Part shown: positions 39,101 through 50,667 of the stretch, one piece after another
How positions within the stretch are numbered: the first letter of the stretch is position 1
How the letters are laid out: each line of letters opens with the position of its first letter
Source of the DNA: Strongylocentrotus purpuratus
Taxonomy: Eukaryota > Echinodermata > Echinoidea > Camarodonta > Strongylocentrotidae
Direction: 5' to 3'
Length of the DNA stretch: 64,000 bases
Assembly: GCF_000002235.5 (NCBI RefSeq)
Contig: NW_022145605.1
Location: 35,370,579-35,434,578, forward strand
Translations under genes and position numbers: made by a program
Notes under the pieces: generated by a model
The model's database searches: none
The model's input: the letters and a program-made list of their open reading frames with translations, nothing else
Told to the model about the DNA's origin: nothing

Positions 39101-42100
39101 ATTTACAGGTAAAACCATATTATGGAGCAGAAATTAGAGTTTTGTTCTTCATATTTTGCTTAACATATTAAAAGCTGAATCATTGAACACAAAGCTGGAA
39201 TGATGGAATAACAAAACATACAAGTTACGCGGTCACAATAGTTCAGATCATATACTACCCTTGTACAAAGTATTATTCAGCCAAGCTACAACATCATGTC
39301 AGCGATCTATAGCTGTACGTAATGGCATCATTTTCTTCACTTCAATTTTGTTTGTTGTTTCTCATGAATAATTCAGACTTTGAAATAAACTTGTTGACTA
39401 CTTATTTCTCTTATTTCCACAGGCTTAATACAGGGATCCCTTGGTTCCTGTAAGCAATGGGTTAAACTGTTCAATATTCTATCATACAGTACCTCATTGA
39501 AATCTCCCACTCTAGGAATGTGATTCTTCCTGCTTTTTCCAAGCACCTTTCCAGTATTGGAGATCACCACTGCAGAGAAAGCAGGAACATGTTATGAAAG
39601 AAACACATTTCAAATTGTGCAACTCAATAAGCTTGCAAAACTAACAGGAAACACAAATTTTCTGCAGTACAAATGGAATTATTCACCCTAAATCTTATAA
39701 TCACCTATTTTTTTTTATTTCAAAATACTGATGATACATATCAATAGACTCACACATATACTTCAAATCCTTTTTTCTGGTAAATCCTACACACACAAAA
39801 AAATAATATTTCAGGGTCAGAATTAGCCCTCAATTTAGATTTCATATACATTTATTAAGGTTAACCTTGTTTCCATTCTTTGCAAAATAAAATTCAAACA
39901 CAGTGTACTCAAAAAGATTTAGTTTTGGGTTATTAAAGAACTTAAACACCAACATCTTTAATTTCACACTTGGGGTATTTTGAAGTGTATACCTGCTGCA
40001 TTGTGAATGGTTCCAAAATGAACTTCATCTCTCTCCAGTATAGGACAGATCACCACCATGTTGTACCGTTTGGCAAACTAGAAATATTAAAAAATAAAGA
40101 TCAAATATTTAGATTCACTATCTATTTCTTTGCGGGAAAGCACTGAATCCAATGGCCGGGGTAATAGTATATTTGTAAAAGGCTTAGAGACATTTGTATT
40201 AAGCGCTATTATTATTATTATTATTAACTAATTATTTTCATCATCAAAATCACTATCCCATTAATTAGTTAAAAAAATAACAAAAATAAATTAAAATGCT
40301 GGTACAGTAATATTTTTGTTTTCAATGTCCTGTTTTCAAACAGTACATTTGAATCATTTTCACTATCCTCTGGAAATTATATTTAACTTCAGTAGCCATA
40401 TTGAGCACAATTAAAACCCACTACAAGGGATGGATTCAACCATGTATCCATCTACTACACCAGGGTCGAGAGAGTCAAATGTAAGTGAAATGCCTTGTCT
40501 GTGAACATGCACTCCAGATATAATATCTACATGTAATATGTATATGACTTGTAAAGATCTGAAAACTCAACAAAGAAAGTCAAACAAATGAACTAGTATG
40601 CCATATCTTCATATCTCTCTACCAAGTAACTACACAATGTATAAACTTATAAAACTTCAATTACTACTATACTGTGTTCCTAATTAAAATGGGGGAAATG
40701 TAAAACATATGCAACAACTTAGCTTCTATCTTTAGAGATAACCAAAGATAACTTTAGAGATTATAATCAATTACATGCCAAACTTTAGAGATAACTGACA
40801 TGAAAGAAGTTTGTCAGAAGGATGTGTCTGAGAATGTGAGAGCAAAGGGACTGCTTGCTCATCCTTTGACCCACTTTTGTGTCACCTCACAACATATAAC
40901 TTAATTTGCCCCTTTTCTCTGTCTTCTATCTTTTGTCTGTTACTGCCTTAGTCATGTTGGTCATCAATTTTGTTATGCATATATTATACTTTGTGCAAAT
41001 AGCATCTAGTTCTTATCAAAGTAGATCCATTTTTCAAACCACATTTGTATGTATCATTGCCAATGTAAATTGTAAATAATTCAGCCATTTGGCTGCGAAG
41101 TGCAATCATAATAAAACCTTTTCAATCAATCAATACCTCTTGGCACAACTGTACGCTTGGGCCATCCTCTGCTGACTCAGCAAACTCTGACCATGGTGTC
41201 TTCTCTCGGGTACAGAAGGCAAATGGCATGGCTACACATTGACAAAGAAACAAGATCAAATAAGGTCAAACAAGGATAGCTGACCTCTAATGCACACTTA
41301 ATTCCTAGGGAAATCATGACATACAGATATTTGAGTCTGTCATCTTTTCATTCAGTTTTTTGTTTTCAAATTTCCTTGCTGCAAACTTAAAGAGAAGGTT
41401 GAGTTCTGGGAAGAGGTAACAAATAATTTGTGAGCATTATCATTCTTATTATGCAAGGGTGGAAGAACATCAGATTAAACATGTTTCCTGAAAAGCATGG
41501 CTCTTCAAATGCCTTCATATTCTAAATATGACATGAAACATCGTAGTCCTATGTATATACATCATTCTGTGTAAAGTGCTTGTAACTTTGCCAAGATTTG
41601 GCCAAATTTCTTATCATTTTGATGATTCCAGAACCTTGCAATACACACAAATACTTATATACTAGATGATCAACCTTTTCTGATAGATTTCACACTGTTT
41701 CTTTCACAATGCAATCACATGACCAGAACTCAACTTTATCTTTAAAAGCAACTAAAGAAATTTGGTTTAAAGAAAGAAAGCTCATCCATGTTACACAAAT
41801 TATTCCTGAAACAATCAATACATAAAGGGATACTTTTAAATGTCTTCTCAATTTCTCCTCCTGCTTGTCATTCTTCTGGGGAGACTATTTTCTTGACATC
41901 TCTTCTTGTTATCAAATTTCTTGACCTCTTCCTGAACTATTCCTGATTTTTCATCTCTCCGTTACCCATTGTCTACACTCTACGTCTCTATATTAAAGAT
42001 AACATTCTTACCAAAGGTTTCCTGCATACACAGGACATTGACCCGAGCCTTCCCGGCAGCCTCGGCAATCTCAGCAATTCGCTTGTGAATGGCATCTCTC

Positions 42101-43933
42101 TATGAAGCAAAGAATACAGTATTAAATTATTTATGAAACCAAATTACTATTTCCTTAATTTCAATTAATCATCAAACAATCCTGGAAGTCTGCCGAAAAA
42201 GCTTAAAGTACTTGGGGCCCCATTCCATAAAACATCTTATCAATATCAAATTAACAAGATACAATAAATAAAACTGCTAAAAATGTTGCATTTGATTGTG
42301 AGCAAACTTGTTATAGAAATGTGATACTTGTTATTTATTCAAAAAAACTTATGAATAACTATAATAAGTTACTCAGTGTAGAAACATTCATACATTTGAA
42401 TACAGTTTTATAAACTGGTCTTTTGCCAGACATCAATTTAAAAGCTGGGTGTTATGGTAAAGAAAGCCTTAGTCCAGCGTGCCTGTCTTTTTCTTCTTCT
42501 TCCTTTCTTTCTTTCTTTCTTTTTTTCTTCAGAATTTCATGGGCCAGGAAAATTGCCCCCTCCTTTTTTTTAAACAAAATCCTGCAGGGTTGCCTGCCTT
42601 TGCACCTGTCTCTGTATAATCTAACCTGTTCTTTAACTGGTGCTGTGGTTAGAAGCACAATCTGGTTTTGTATAATCTAACCTGTTCTTTAACTGGTGCT
42701 GTGGTTGGAAGCACAATCTGGTTTTGTATAATCTAACCTGTTCTTTAACTGGTGCTGTGGTTGGAAGCACAATCTGGTTTTGTATAATCTAACCTGTTCT
42801 TTAACTGGTGCTGTGGTCGGAAGCACAATCTGGTTTTGTATAATCTAACCTGTTCTTTAACTGGTGCTGTGGTTGGAAGCACAATCTGGTTTTGTATCAA
42901 GCCGATCCTGACTAGACGAGGAGAACGTAACTGCTCACATCCTGCAGCAATTTGGTGACCTTTGACCTCAAAGTTACCCTTCTCACCTAACGCAGCACAC
43001 TCGGCAGGTAAAGCAAGTACCCTGATAAGTGGATTGAAATTCATTTTAGTAAGAAGACTCAGAATTGATTCGGTTGACACTATATGGGCTCCAAGATTCG
43101 TTCATTATTACATTATTAGTGAATTCACAGTAAAGGTCACAATTTTTATAGCTCGCAAAGAGTCCAGCTATACAGCTGTGCCTACCTCACAATTAGACTT
43201 TGATTATTTATTGCTTTGCCTTACTATTCATAAAGGCAAAAAATAGAACTGAATAAATACCGAGATTCAAACCCACAGATTAAAAGCTAACGATGGGTTG
43301 ATGAAAGGGGGACGTGGGATATTGCATGATAATTATAACCCTATCACTAACCCTAATGGTTGCCATGTGCGCGTGCGCATTCGCAGGTTTAGCTAGCCAG
43401 CTAGTATTAATGAATGAATCTTGGAGCTCATACATGTATATATGATATAGATTATATAAGTTATAGTGGCAATTAATGATCAGACAATAGAAATAAAATG
43501 GTCATAGAATAGGATCAAATTTGCACCAAAAAGACAATTGAACTCAGCAAAAAACGGAAAACAAGAGGAAGAAAAAAATATTTAAAAAATATTCAAACAA
43601 GAAAATTAAAAATGAATCAAGGTCAGGTATTTCCAAGGCCAATGCCCGGCTAAGCATCGATGGTCAACTCCGCTGAACTTCCCCGGGAGGAAGCACGGCA
43701 GACTCGGTGCAACCACTGACCGTCGACTCCATAAGCGGCTGTGCACCTGTCCATCGTGCATCGCACAAATAATTGGCATACAAAAGCTGCATGACAGCAA
43801 ATGACAAACACCTAGTTTATTGCAATTATTACCTGGAAGATGAACCATACAGAATACGATTCACTATCTCGAGTTTGTCAGCTGGGAGGTGCTCCTCCAA
43901 AATTCTTTCTACACTTTCTGGTTCAGCAGCCAT
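30388..43933 (-). CDS. UPB1: Beta-ureidopropionase (N-carbamoyl-beta-alanine amidohydrolase), complete, 14 exons
   Basis: Third enzyme of reductive pyrimidine catabolism: hydrolyses N-carbamoyl-beta-alanine (and the beta-aminoisobutyrate analogue) to the beta-amino acid, CO2 and ammonia; cytosolic. Exons in coding order (minus): 43833-43933, 42850-43021, 42012-42099, 41137-41231, 39993-40077, 39493-39569, 38810-38864, 38173-38287, 35740-35821, 35238-35280, 34328-34354, 32767-32807, 30713-30799, 30388-30477. Phases join without error; total 1158 nt, 385 residues against 384 in human. Nitrilase triad: Glu118 in CMQETF, Lys195 in SRKNHIPR, Cys232 in NICYGRHHP, one position below human E119/K196/C233. 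The start ATG at 43931-43933 opens [17 protein letters not shown], like the human N terminus. The C terminus is [16 protein letters not shown]..., also human-like. Introns 8, 11 and 12 hold transposon insertions. Convergent with BLTP2, divergent from the KIAA2013 homologue. Confidence 0.97.
30551..30590 (+). repeat. (CCCCCT)n hexamer array
   Basis: About six CTCCCC units between UPB1 exons 13 and 14. Confidence 0.9.
31200..31325 (+). repeat. (ATT)n and (GAATT)n tails
   Basis: An ATT run at 31203-31230 after GAGCGCTATAC (SINE tail) and a GAATT run at 31285-31322. The GAATT-tailed repeat recurs inverted at 45888-45955. Confidence 0.85.
31373..32622. mobile_element. 1.25-kb insertion with inverted GGGGGTGTTTCACAAAGATC termini
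   Basis: Left end CAGGGGGTGTTTCACAAAGA (31373 on) and right end GATCTTTGTGAAACACCCCC (to 32620) are inverted repeats that extend for over 50 bases with mismatches. The adjacent tandem copy at 30990-31012 is an empty site (AAATATT...GCATGAA), so the boundaries are supported by comparison. A smaller palindrome (32338-32502) is nested inside. A 129-codon minus-strand open frame (31942-32331) lacks recognisable similarity. No transposase seen, so probably a non-autonomous DNA transposon; superfamily unresolved. Confidence 0.8.
32338..32502. repeat. About 165-bp near-perfect hairpin palindrome
   Basis: Arms GTATTAATGACTGCTTTAAT... and ...AAAGCAGTCGTTAATAC read as reverse complements through GAAATAGTTGTTTTTATA, GGGAAGGTTACAATTG and GCCCTCGG around a short centre near 32417. 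Probably a snap-back MITE inserted inside the larger element. Confidence 0.8.
33016..33430. mobile_element. 415-bp small DNA transposon, long copy
   Basis: Starts CAGGCCTGATAAAAACC, ends AGTGCTCACTATCACCCCTG; the outer bases are partly inverted. ATAATT flanks it on both sides (33010-33015, 33431-33436). The middle is a T-rich run of CCCGATTTTT-like units. A short relative is at 49989-50103. Confidence 0.75.
33755..34070. repeat. Interspersed repeat, copy A
   Basis: ACAAATATTTTG, TCTGTATGTTAG, TTACTTTTATCT and AGCAACTTGTGAGGAGAC recur in order at 49315-49570. It lies in UPB1 intron 11. Confidence 0.6.
35030..35222 (+). repeat. tRNA-derived SINE, best-preserved head, AAAC tail
   Basis: Pol III A box in GGCTCAGTGATAGAGC and B box in GGTCCAGGGTTCAAAACC at tRNA spacing, followed by CCCTTTGGTAAGGCATACAT and a (AAAC)n tail. 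It is a SINE head, not a functional tRNA gene, because no acceptor stem closes. Confidence 0.8.
35981..37675. mobile_element. 1695-bp hAT-like fold-back element in UPB1 intron 8
   Basis: Ends TAGGCCTGAGTC (35981) and GACTCAAGCCTA (to 37675) are inverted. A perfect 8-bp target duplication ATAAAAAC flanks it at 35973-35980 and 37676-37683, the length expected for hAT elements. Long internal arms (about 36290-36720 against 36930-37370) are reverse complements, for example ATTACTTGGTAATCACAAGA against TCTTGTGATTACCAAGTAAT. The 82-codon minus-strand open frame at 36918-37166 lies in an arm; I see no transposase. Termini also hold GGGTCCCGACGG/CCGTCGGGTACC-type GC-rich blocks. Confidence 0.88.
37920..38045 (-). 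repeat. SINE head, inverted
   Basis: ATGTCTTGCCAAAGGACACT is the reverse complement of the TCCTTTGGCAAGGCATTAA block; the tRNA-like part follows at 37985-38045. Confidence 0.6.
40140..40226 (+). repeat. SINE tail fragment
   Basis: CCAATGGCCGGGGTAATAGT, CTTAGAGACATTTGTATTAA, GCGCTATT(ATT)n. Confidence 0.7.
42624..42903 (-). repeat. Five-copy 56-bp tandem repeat covering the UPB1 exon 2 donor
   Basis: The string AACCTGTTCTTTAACTGG (plus strand) starts at 42623, 42679, 42735, 42791 and 42847, a strict 56-bp period with only one or two substitutions between copies. Each unit holds the last ~50 bases of exon 2 plus the donor. Near identity implies a recent expansion or gene-conversion homogenisation. 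Confidence 0.95.
42850..43021 (-). CDS. UPB1: UPB1 exon 2, first of five tandem donor copies
   Basis: Encodes [16 protein letters not shown] through [15 protein letters not shown] to PVKEQ. The acceptor reads TATCAG and joins the AG left by exon 1 to give Arg. The donor ACAG/GTTAGA at 42850/42849 is the first of five identical donors spaced exactly 56 bp apart. Only this one gives a frame that joins the conserved RDAIHKRI of exon 3; a TAA at 42745-42747 closes the frame if the intron is read through. Confidence 0.93.
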
Positions 43934-44304
43934 TTTCTGGTATCGCAGGTCTAAATGTAAACACGCAGTACGTGGCGGGGAAATGCTGTGAACCAAGCCC
44001 AATTAAGGCACAAAATACGCCACGATCGGTCATAGAGGTTCCGTTAAATTTCGCCACGGAGGGAGAGGGGGCGGTAAATATGCGCTCCTTCTTGAAAAAA
44101 AGAAGCCCAAAAGTATGAATGATAAGCTGGAATGGTGCTACCGCCACTCCCATTTCACTCCCCCAAAGAAAAGGGTGCCTCCGTGTGATGCTTTCGGGAG
44201 GGAGGGGGGGGGGGGTGATGCATCTAGATCTGGTGCCCGTGCATTCGTGCTGGATTGGAAATCATATGCGTCTCATATTAAAATTACATAAATGTATTTA
44301 AATG

Positions 44305-44770
44305 GAATACAATACAATACAATACAATACAATAAAGTCATTTATATAGCGCTCTTACGAACTAACTGTTGTTTCACAGCGCTTTACATAAAAAGTTATA
44401 AAAGAATCTATTGTTGATCATGGTCAAAGAGGAGAGTTTTTAGACATTTTCGGAAGACATCCAGCGATGGTGCTAATCGAATAAAACGTGGAAGCTCATT
44501 CCAGAGTCGTGGAGCACATGCATGAAAAGCATTGTCGCCAGCTTTATGGTATGTTCGAGGAACGTGCAGCAGGGTGCTGTCAGTACACGAGCGAAGGCCA
44601 GGACGAGTTACAATTAACTAAACATCATAACCCTGCTAAATGGCTTGTTAACTTAAAAGGACACAGTGATTGTTCTGGAGTATATGGATCTATAAGTGTT
44701 AATGGTAGAGCGATCGAGGGGAACTACCTTCTTGGGAGTGAGGATTCATGCATAGCTATTTACTAAAAAT
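44305..44770. repeat. Interspersed repeat with AATAC array
   Basis: (AATAC)n at 44309-44332, then ATTTATATAGCGCTCTTACG, CACAGCGCTTTACATAAAA, and CGTGGAAGCTCATTCCAGAG. The GCGCTTTACA motif is shared with 8100-8160 and the SINE tails. Confidence 0.65.
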
Positions 44771-47700
44771 ATTTGGGAAACTAAGGAAATAGCCTTTTCA
44801 GCCAACTTTAAATAGGCCGATACTATTTAGGCCTACTTAATATGATAAATGAAAACAATTTTGAAAATAAATAAATGTAGTAATGCAAAAAGTAAATGAA
44901 CATATAAGTTTAGGTAGGCCAATTTCTAATTAATTTAGATGAGAAGTAAATACATTTTAAAGAATTGTACTTGAACGTCTCGCGTCGGGATATATTAGAA
45001 TAGCCCACATATTTCATTTTATTTCATTTATTTAGCCACGATAACTCGCTTCAAATACTAAACTTACCTACATTTTAAAATAAACAATAAGCTTAATGTT
45101 CAAATTTTCACTTGAAATGGTAACATAGATGCAGTTTAAGTTTATGTTTATACTGCAATCAATGTATGTATTGTTCCGTTTCCAATGTAACAATCATTTT
45201 TCAGAATGTTATTACGTTTGTGACGATGTACATTTGATATGATTGTACTATGTATTTCTTCTTGTATTATGTATTATATATGTACAATGACTGTAAAACC
45301 AGTGAAAAAAACATTTCCTGAAAGGGACAATAAATTCCCAGTCAATTCTGTTTTTTTTATAGAGTCCGTGAACTCTAAAGAGTCTATTTACGTGGACACC
45401 CATGGCATAGGGTTACGTTTAGTGTTACCTTGGGATTAGGGTCAGAGTAAGTTTTAAGCAACTAAAGTCTTTTGATAAGACGTTCAATGCATGGTCAACC
45501 AACATCTAGACAACTTAAGTCTTTTGCTGTTTTTTTCTTTTGTGGTGAAAGATATTCTAAAATTGCTCCGAAAATCGCTGTGCGTTTGAAGGGAGAAATC
45601 CCTTCTTCCTACTAATGCGCGCATTACCTTGTTTCTTTACGGAAACGTCACAATCACTATGCGCATTAGCCTTTTTAGGGGATTTCCCCCATTTCCTAGC
45701 AAGCGCACATGCACACACTCGGGGGTTCCCCGTTTCCCCGTTTTAAGAGATCCATCTGGGTTCCCGATATAACCCCTCTTTTATCGTCGTGTCTAAGAAA
45801 TAATGGGTATAACATTAATTAGGAAAAATAACAGCCTTCAGTAGCACAACTTTATTCATGACAAATTAAATTATTTATAGGCATATATTCAATTCAATTC
45901 AATTCAATTCATATTTATTTCATTTCCAACAGAAAGATAAACAAAGGTAATTACATTATTTTCATAGAATCAGTACCGAAATGATGATAACTGTTCGGTC
46001 ACCCTAACTAGCTATTGTAATGCCTAAATAGATAAGGAGCCTGACATCAAGTTATTTTATTTAATTTATCAGAATCAAATATTCAAGGCGATTGAAATTG
46101 ACTTTCTAAAAGACTTTCAGGTTATGTTAGTGGATCATAGGCCGGGATCATTATAGGCAGACAGAATACTGGACCGTCTGTCTCGGGCGAAATTTATTGT
46201 TATTTCTTTTACGGAATGTCCGACTAGATTCAGCTTAATAGGCTATACATTAAATATTACTGATTCAATAGCGTGAGAAGTCCATAAGGTCGTCATTTAA
46301 TACAAAATTAAGACATGCACGGGTTCCATTTAAAAATTAAACAAGCAATATAACTTATAATTAAGTATATGTTCCTTGTGGATCTAAATAAGGTAACAAT
46401 TTCAGTATGTGTTTAAGTTATTAGCGTACCAAAATTAAATCCTTCGAGAAAAAAAATTGTAATTAGGCCTACTCCTAATTGTCAATATTTTTCATTTCTG
46501 TTTCTCAGTCATGATCAAGTTTTCATATTTTCAAATCATTGTCATAAGTGCGTTGTTGGACTTGTTGAAAAAGCTGAGATTCAACACATCTCGGTCTTAT
46601 AACAAAAAGGAACAAGATTCAAGATTTATTAATTTCTTTCCACTGACATGAAAGCAATACATTCATGAACAGTAACAGCAAGTTCATCGTCAACAAGAAT
46701 AAATTCATGAACAGTAGCAAGAAAGTTATAAAGACAATCGAAAAAGTGGAAAAAAGGTGGTCTGTAAAAAAAGCACAAGTTGTTATACTCAGATCACCTT
46801 TCAGGAACAACGACAATTTTTTTTTTAAAGAAGTAGATTAATAATAACATGGGATAGAGCAGAAATAGAAATGTAGGAAAAAAGTAGACACGACCCAACA
46901 AAAAGACAGTATACTGTGGAAATAGTGTTTGAGCTGGTACAAGTATGAGCGATTATTAAAATCTTATTCTACTTTTCCAAACAGAACCAAGCATCAAAAA
47001 CTCGACAACGCCCGGCATTTCTTATTTCGTGTATATAAAACAGACGCCAAAAGAGGGCGTGGCAAAGCGAGGCAACAGTAATTGCTTTTTTGAAGATCGA
47101 CATTTATGTACCGCAAATATTCGTGTATTTTATTTTTAAAAGTATTTGTGCCTATAAAAATATTAAAATTAAGCAAGTTGGAAAAGATAAAAGTTATATT
47201 TTTGTATCAAAATTTATGGGAAGACTCTTTTGAGTGGAAATTATTACACTTTACTGTCGTTTTTAATCTGCACTCTATTGCATGTGATGATAGTTTTGTA
47301 CATAAGCCTACCAGAGTCGTAAGTTCGATGATCGCGCTGTACTGAACCATTGTTTTCTACACGTAGTACCGAATTGCAGACGGTTATGACTGTACTATCG
47401 CGTTCGCTGATCTTTTGTTGGAAGTGAGACATTGCGTTTATAATATTATAACTTCTTATTCATTAACGAGGTATGTAACTGGCAATGGATCTTTATTCAG
47501 TATTTTCTTTTTGATTGTAGACCTAGTTGATACTTGAATGAATTGAAGTTGAAGTTGACTGTTGAACATGATGACTAGACTCTAGATCTACCGTTAGTCA
47601 CAGTCACAGACACAGTCATCAATTTTGATTAGTCACTAGATCTAGTAACAACAATAGATGTAGTGCTAGTGGCTAGTGCTACATGGATAGGAAGCCTACT

Positions 47701-47921
47701 AAGCGAAGTCGCCATGTAGAAACTTTATTTGCATAAATTAAAAATAATCATCAATGACATTACTAGAAAAATTGGAAGATATCCATATCATCATGATCAT
47801 GATGAAGTCACAAATCTGAATTCATCATCAGACATCAGGATCATCATTACATCAATCATGCAATTATGAATTAGTCTAGACAAAAATAAATATTGGTGCC
47901 AATGGAATGTGCTTTTTCACC

Positions 47922-48057
47922 AGGGGCCCGTTTCTCAAAACAGTCGTACTAGTATTCATAAATCTAACTTCTTGACTATCCCATTGAAACGTGTATAGAA
48001 TTAACACACATTTCAGTGGGATAGTCAAGAAGTTGGACGGTTTCGAAAAACGGACCA
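47922..48057. repeat. 136-bp palindromic MITE-like element
   Basis: CAGGGGCCCGTTTCTC at the left, CGAAAAACGGACC at the right; inner arms AACTTCTTGACTATCCCA and GTGGGATAGTCAAGAAGTT pair. Confidence 0.75.
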
Positions 48058-49314
48058 CAAATCAACTACTGTAATTCTTCAACAATTTTTTAAATAATGG
48101 TCATGATTTATATGTCGGTTATGTCTTTCTTACCTGTTTCGTATCAATTTTCTTTCTTTTTTTGGAGTATTTTTCCTAAAATTAAATGAGAACATTAATA
48201 ATATACACTTGCTCACAGGTTTCACGGCAAAACGCTGCACAAATAATACAAGTGCAGTAGTGCACAGCATACCGTACTGTATTGCTCACTGTGTGTGTAC
48301 AATTGTGGGAAATGTGAGGCCCGTATATACTCTTTAGTTTTCTAGAGAACTAATTCTGTCATTGAATAGTAAATGCATACTGGTAGTTCTCTGGAAAAAC
48401 TTTGACATTTAGTAAGTTGAAAATAGACTGACATTTAAAAAATCTTTTTAAAAATACCACATTAATACAGTTTCAGTATCAGTGGGTAGGAAATGAATCC
48501 AGTTTTGGGAAAATTATACAATTGTTAGAATGAGGAAACTTTAAGCGAGTTTGAACTTCTGCTGCTATCATGAGTTCCCTGTATAAATATTTCATTTCCT
48601 CTCAGATACTGAATATCATCAGCTTCCCGGTTAGAAGGTCGTAAGAGCTATGTATTGGCAATAGCCTTCCTGTGTGGATAGCCAATGATGTCATAGAGGA
48701 ATAGAGTTTATTGCCAATTCAGTACAAACTACAAACTGTACCAGTCACACTCAATTTGATAAATTAACTGTGGTTACAGTAATGAATATGTTAAAGCTTA
48801 CCTTATCTTAAGCTCTGGTGTGGGCATCGTATGTCGAGAGAACATGGCTGTAATTCATTCTGGATTGTTTATCCTGGAATAGATTTGATTGTTTGAACTA
48901 AAGGTAGTAAATTTTAAAAAACTCACAAAATTTTGCTGGAAATTATCTTCAATAAAAATTACAACTCTCCTTTGCACATAGTGACCTGTGTTAAGCACAT
49001 GGGGTCGGGCCTACATGTACTTACAATGTACCTTGATTTTCTTATCTTTCTATGCGCATTACACAGCCTTCTCAGCCCCTATACATTTTCTACCAATTTT
49101 TTTTGGCACATGTCATTTATTTGTAATCTTGAACATTCAGTGTAAGTTTTGTTGGATTCTGTGAGAATTTATTTTCTATCAATGCCAGAACTCAAGTTTA
49201 TCTTAAATTATATTCTGACTTTTCTAAAATATCACACTTCCACTCATGCAGTTGAACGTGTCTGTTGTAGAGAAGTTTGGTTTCTGTTTGAGTAAGATCT
49301 TCCTGCTTTAAAGG

Positions 49315-49570
49315 GACCAATCCCACAAATATTTTGCTCTGTGCGTTATGCTTTACTTACATTACAGATATTAGCTTCAAATGTTACTTCTGTAGAGATA
49401 GCACACGTTTACTTAGTTTAGATCTAGAACTTTCTCAATGAATCTAAAAGCAACTTGTGAGGAGACAAGTCAATGCAAATGCACTTGCAAAGAAAAGAGG
49501 AGCACACAGAATAGAATTCCAATTTTGGTTCCATCTCCCGATGCTTTTATTTTATCTTGTTATTTTCTTC
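49315..49570. repeat. Interspersed repeat, copy B
   Basis: Same order of blocks as 33755-34070 (ACAAATATTTTGCTCTGTGC, AGCAACTTGTGAGGAGAC, TTTTGGTTCCATCTCCC). Upstream of the KIAA2013 homologue. Confidence 0.6.
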
Positions 49571-49689
49571 ATGATAATGGTAATAACAACACTGGGGCCA
49601 GGTGCTCCATTGTTATTACCCAGGCTTTAGCACGGCCGCCATTACAGTGCTCAAACATTTTATGGAATTAATTTCTGCCGGGGACCCAT

Positions 49690-49840
49690 GTACAGTACTT
49701 CACCTGGCTGGAGTGTGGACATACATTTACATAGATTAATGTATTGCCAAAGGACATTCGTGGTCTGACTAGGGATTTGAACCCAGTACCTTGGGGTTCA
49801 GTCCAGAGACTTATCCACTGGACCACAACACCTCATATTA
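49690..49840 (-). repeat. SINE head, inverted
   Basis: TATTGCCAAAGGACATTCGT and GGGATTTGAACCCAGTACC (inverted B box) followed by an inverted A-box-like CCACTGGACCACAACACC. Confidence 0.7.
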
Positions 49841-49988
49841 CACTGTTGGCCTATAGAATGCTAGATTTACTGTAGTTTTTATGGTTGATTTTTATACACT
49901 AACTAGTAACTAACAGTATGCAAATTATTTTCTTTGATGGTTGGTCTGCCCTAAGGCTCACTGAATGATGTTTGGATTGCCCTACATA

Positions 49989-50103
49989 CAGGCCTGATAA
50001 AAACCTGATTTAAAACGGTTTCCCAATTTTCTTACTCGAAAGGGGGGCGTGGTTGAGGGGAAAACAAAAAACTTTTTTTTTTTAGTGCTCACTATCACCC
50101 CTG
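49989..50103. mobile_element. 115-bp deletion derivative of the 33016-33430 element
   Basis: Shares the left end CAGGCCTGATAAAAACC, the middle CTTACTCGAAAGGGGGGCGT and the right end TGCTCACTATCACCCCTG, but lacks the T-rich core. Flanks TACATA and TACAAA are near-identical 6-mers. Confidence 0.75.
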
Positions 50104-50544
50104 TACAAATAACTCAAGCATGTACTGTAACTGTGTCTAACTATGGGTCAAAGTTCCATATTGAATCAGACCTGTGTATTTCTGCTTGTTCTTTTGATGA
50201 TATACATGTACATGTAAGACAATATATATATATTGAATAGTATACATGTATTAAACAAGTACTGTTTAATACAATATTTTTCATGTCATCAAAAAGATAA
50301 TCATATTTGTAATACTCCAATGATGCAATCAATACACAGAGCATATTGGACAGTGCTTTTCGTAAGTGTTGGCTGCAAAAGGGATACACTACCTTTAACA
50401 ATCTACCATCTCCAACAATACGTGGGTTTATATCTTCATTTGTCATGTAGCATTTACCCAGCTCATGATTTTTTCTTAAGGGTATTCTTATTTCACCCTT
50501 ATGCCTCATTGAATTCATTTGTTATTTTATTCTCTGTGTTACAG

Positions 50545-50667
50545 ATTCTTCATAACAGATACAGACGCATTGTGAGATGCCAAAGCAAGTGCTGTAGTGT
50601 GAATGTCCTTCATCAGATGAAAGTCATTGTAGACTGGATGACCATGCAGAGGTAGATAGCATATCAC
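50545..50667 (+). promoter_or_regulatory. Probable 5' UTR portion of the KIAA2013 homologue's exon
   Basis: A pyrimidine-rich tract and TGTGTTACAG end at 50544. From here to the ATG there is an in-frame TAG at 50653-50655, so this part is untranslated. It suggests at least one upstream non-coding exon, unplaced. Confidence 0.45.

Larger units (their letters stand above)
43934..50667. other. Divergent intergenic region between UPB1 and the KIAA2013 homologue
   Basis: UPB1 (minus) starts at 43933 and the KIAA2013 homologue (plus) at 50668. The first 200 bases beyond the UPB1 start are GC-richer and likely hold its promoter. 44300-44770 is an interspersed repeat with an AATAC array and GCGCTTTACATAAAA; the 92-codon open frame in it is not a gene. 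44800-47000 is AT-rich with nothing recognised. CTTATTCATTAACGAG/GTATGT at 47470 could be a 5' UTR exon donor, and an acceptor TGTGTTACAG ends at 50544 just upstream of the KIAA2013 start. Confidence 0.55.

Noticed and set aside
42745..43080. 111-codon continuous frame extending UPB1 exon 2 in both directions
   Set aside because: The upstream part is intron before the TATCAG acceptor at 43022, and the downstream part runs through tandem donor copies; phase and human comparison support 42850-43021 only.
44488..44766. 92-codon open frame between UPB1 and the KIAA2013 homologue
   Set aside because: Falls in an interspersed repeat; no splice partners or similarity that I recognise.
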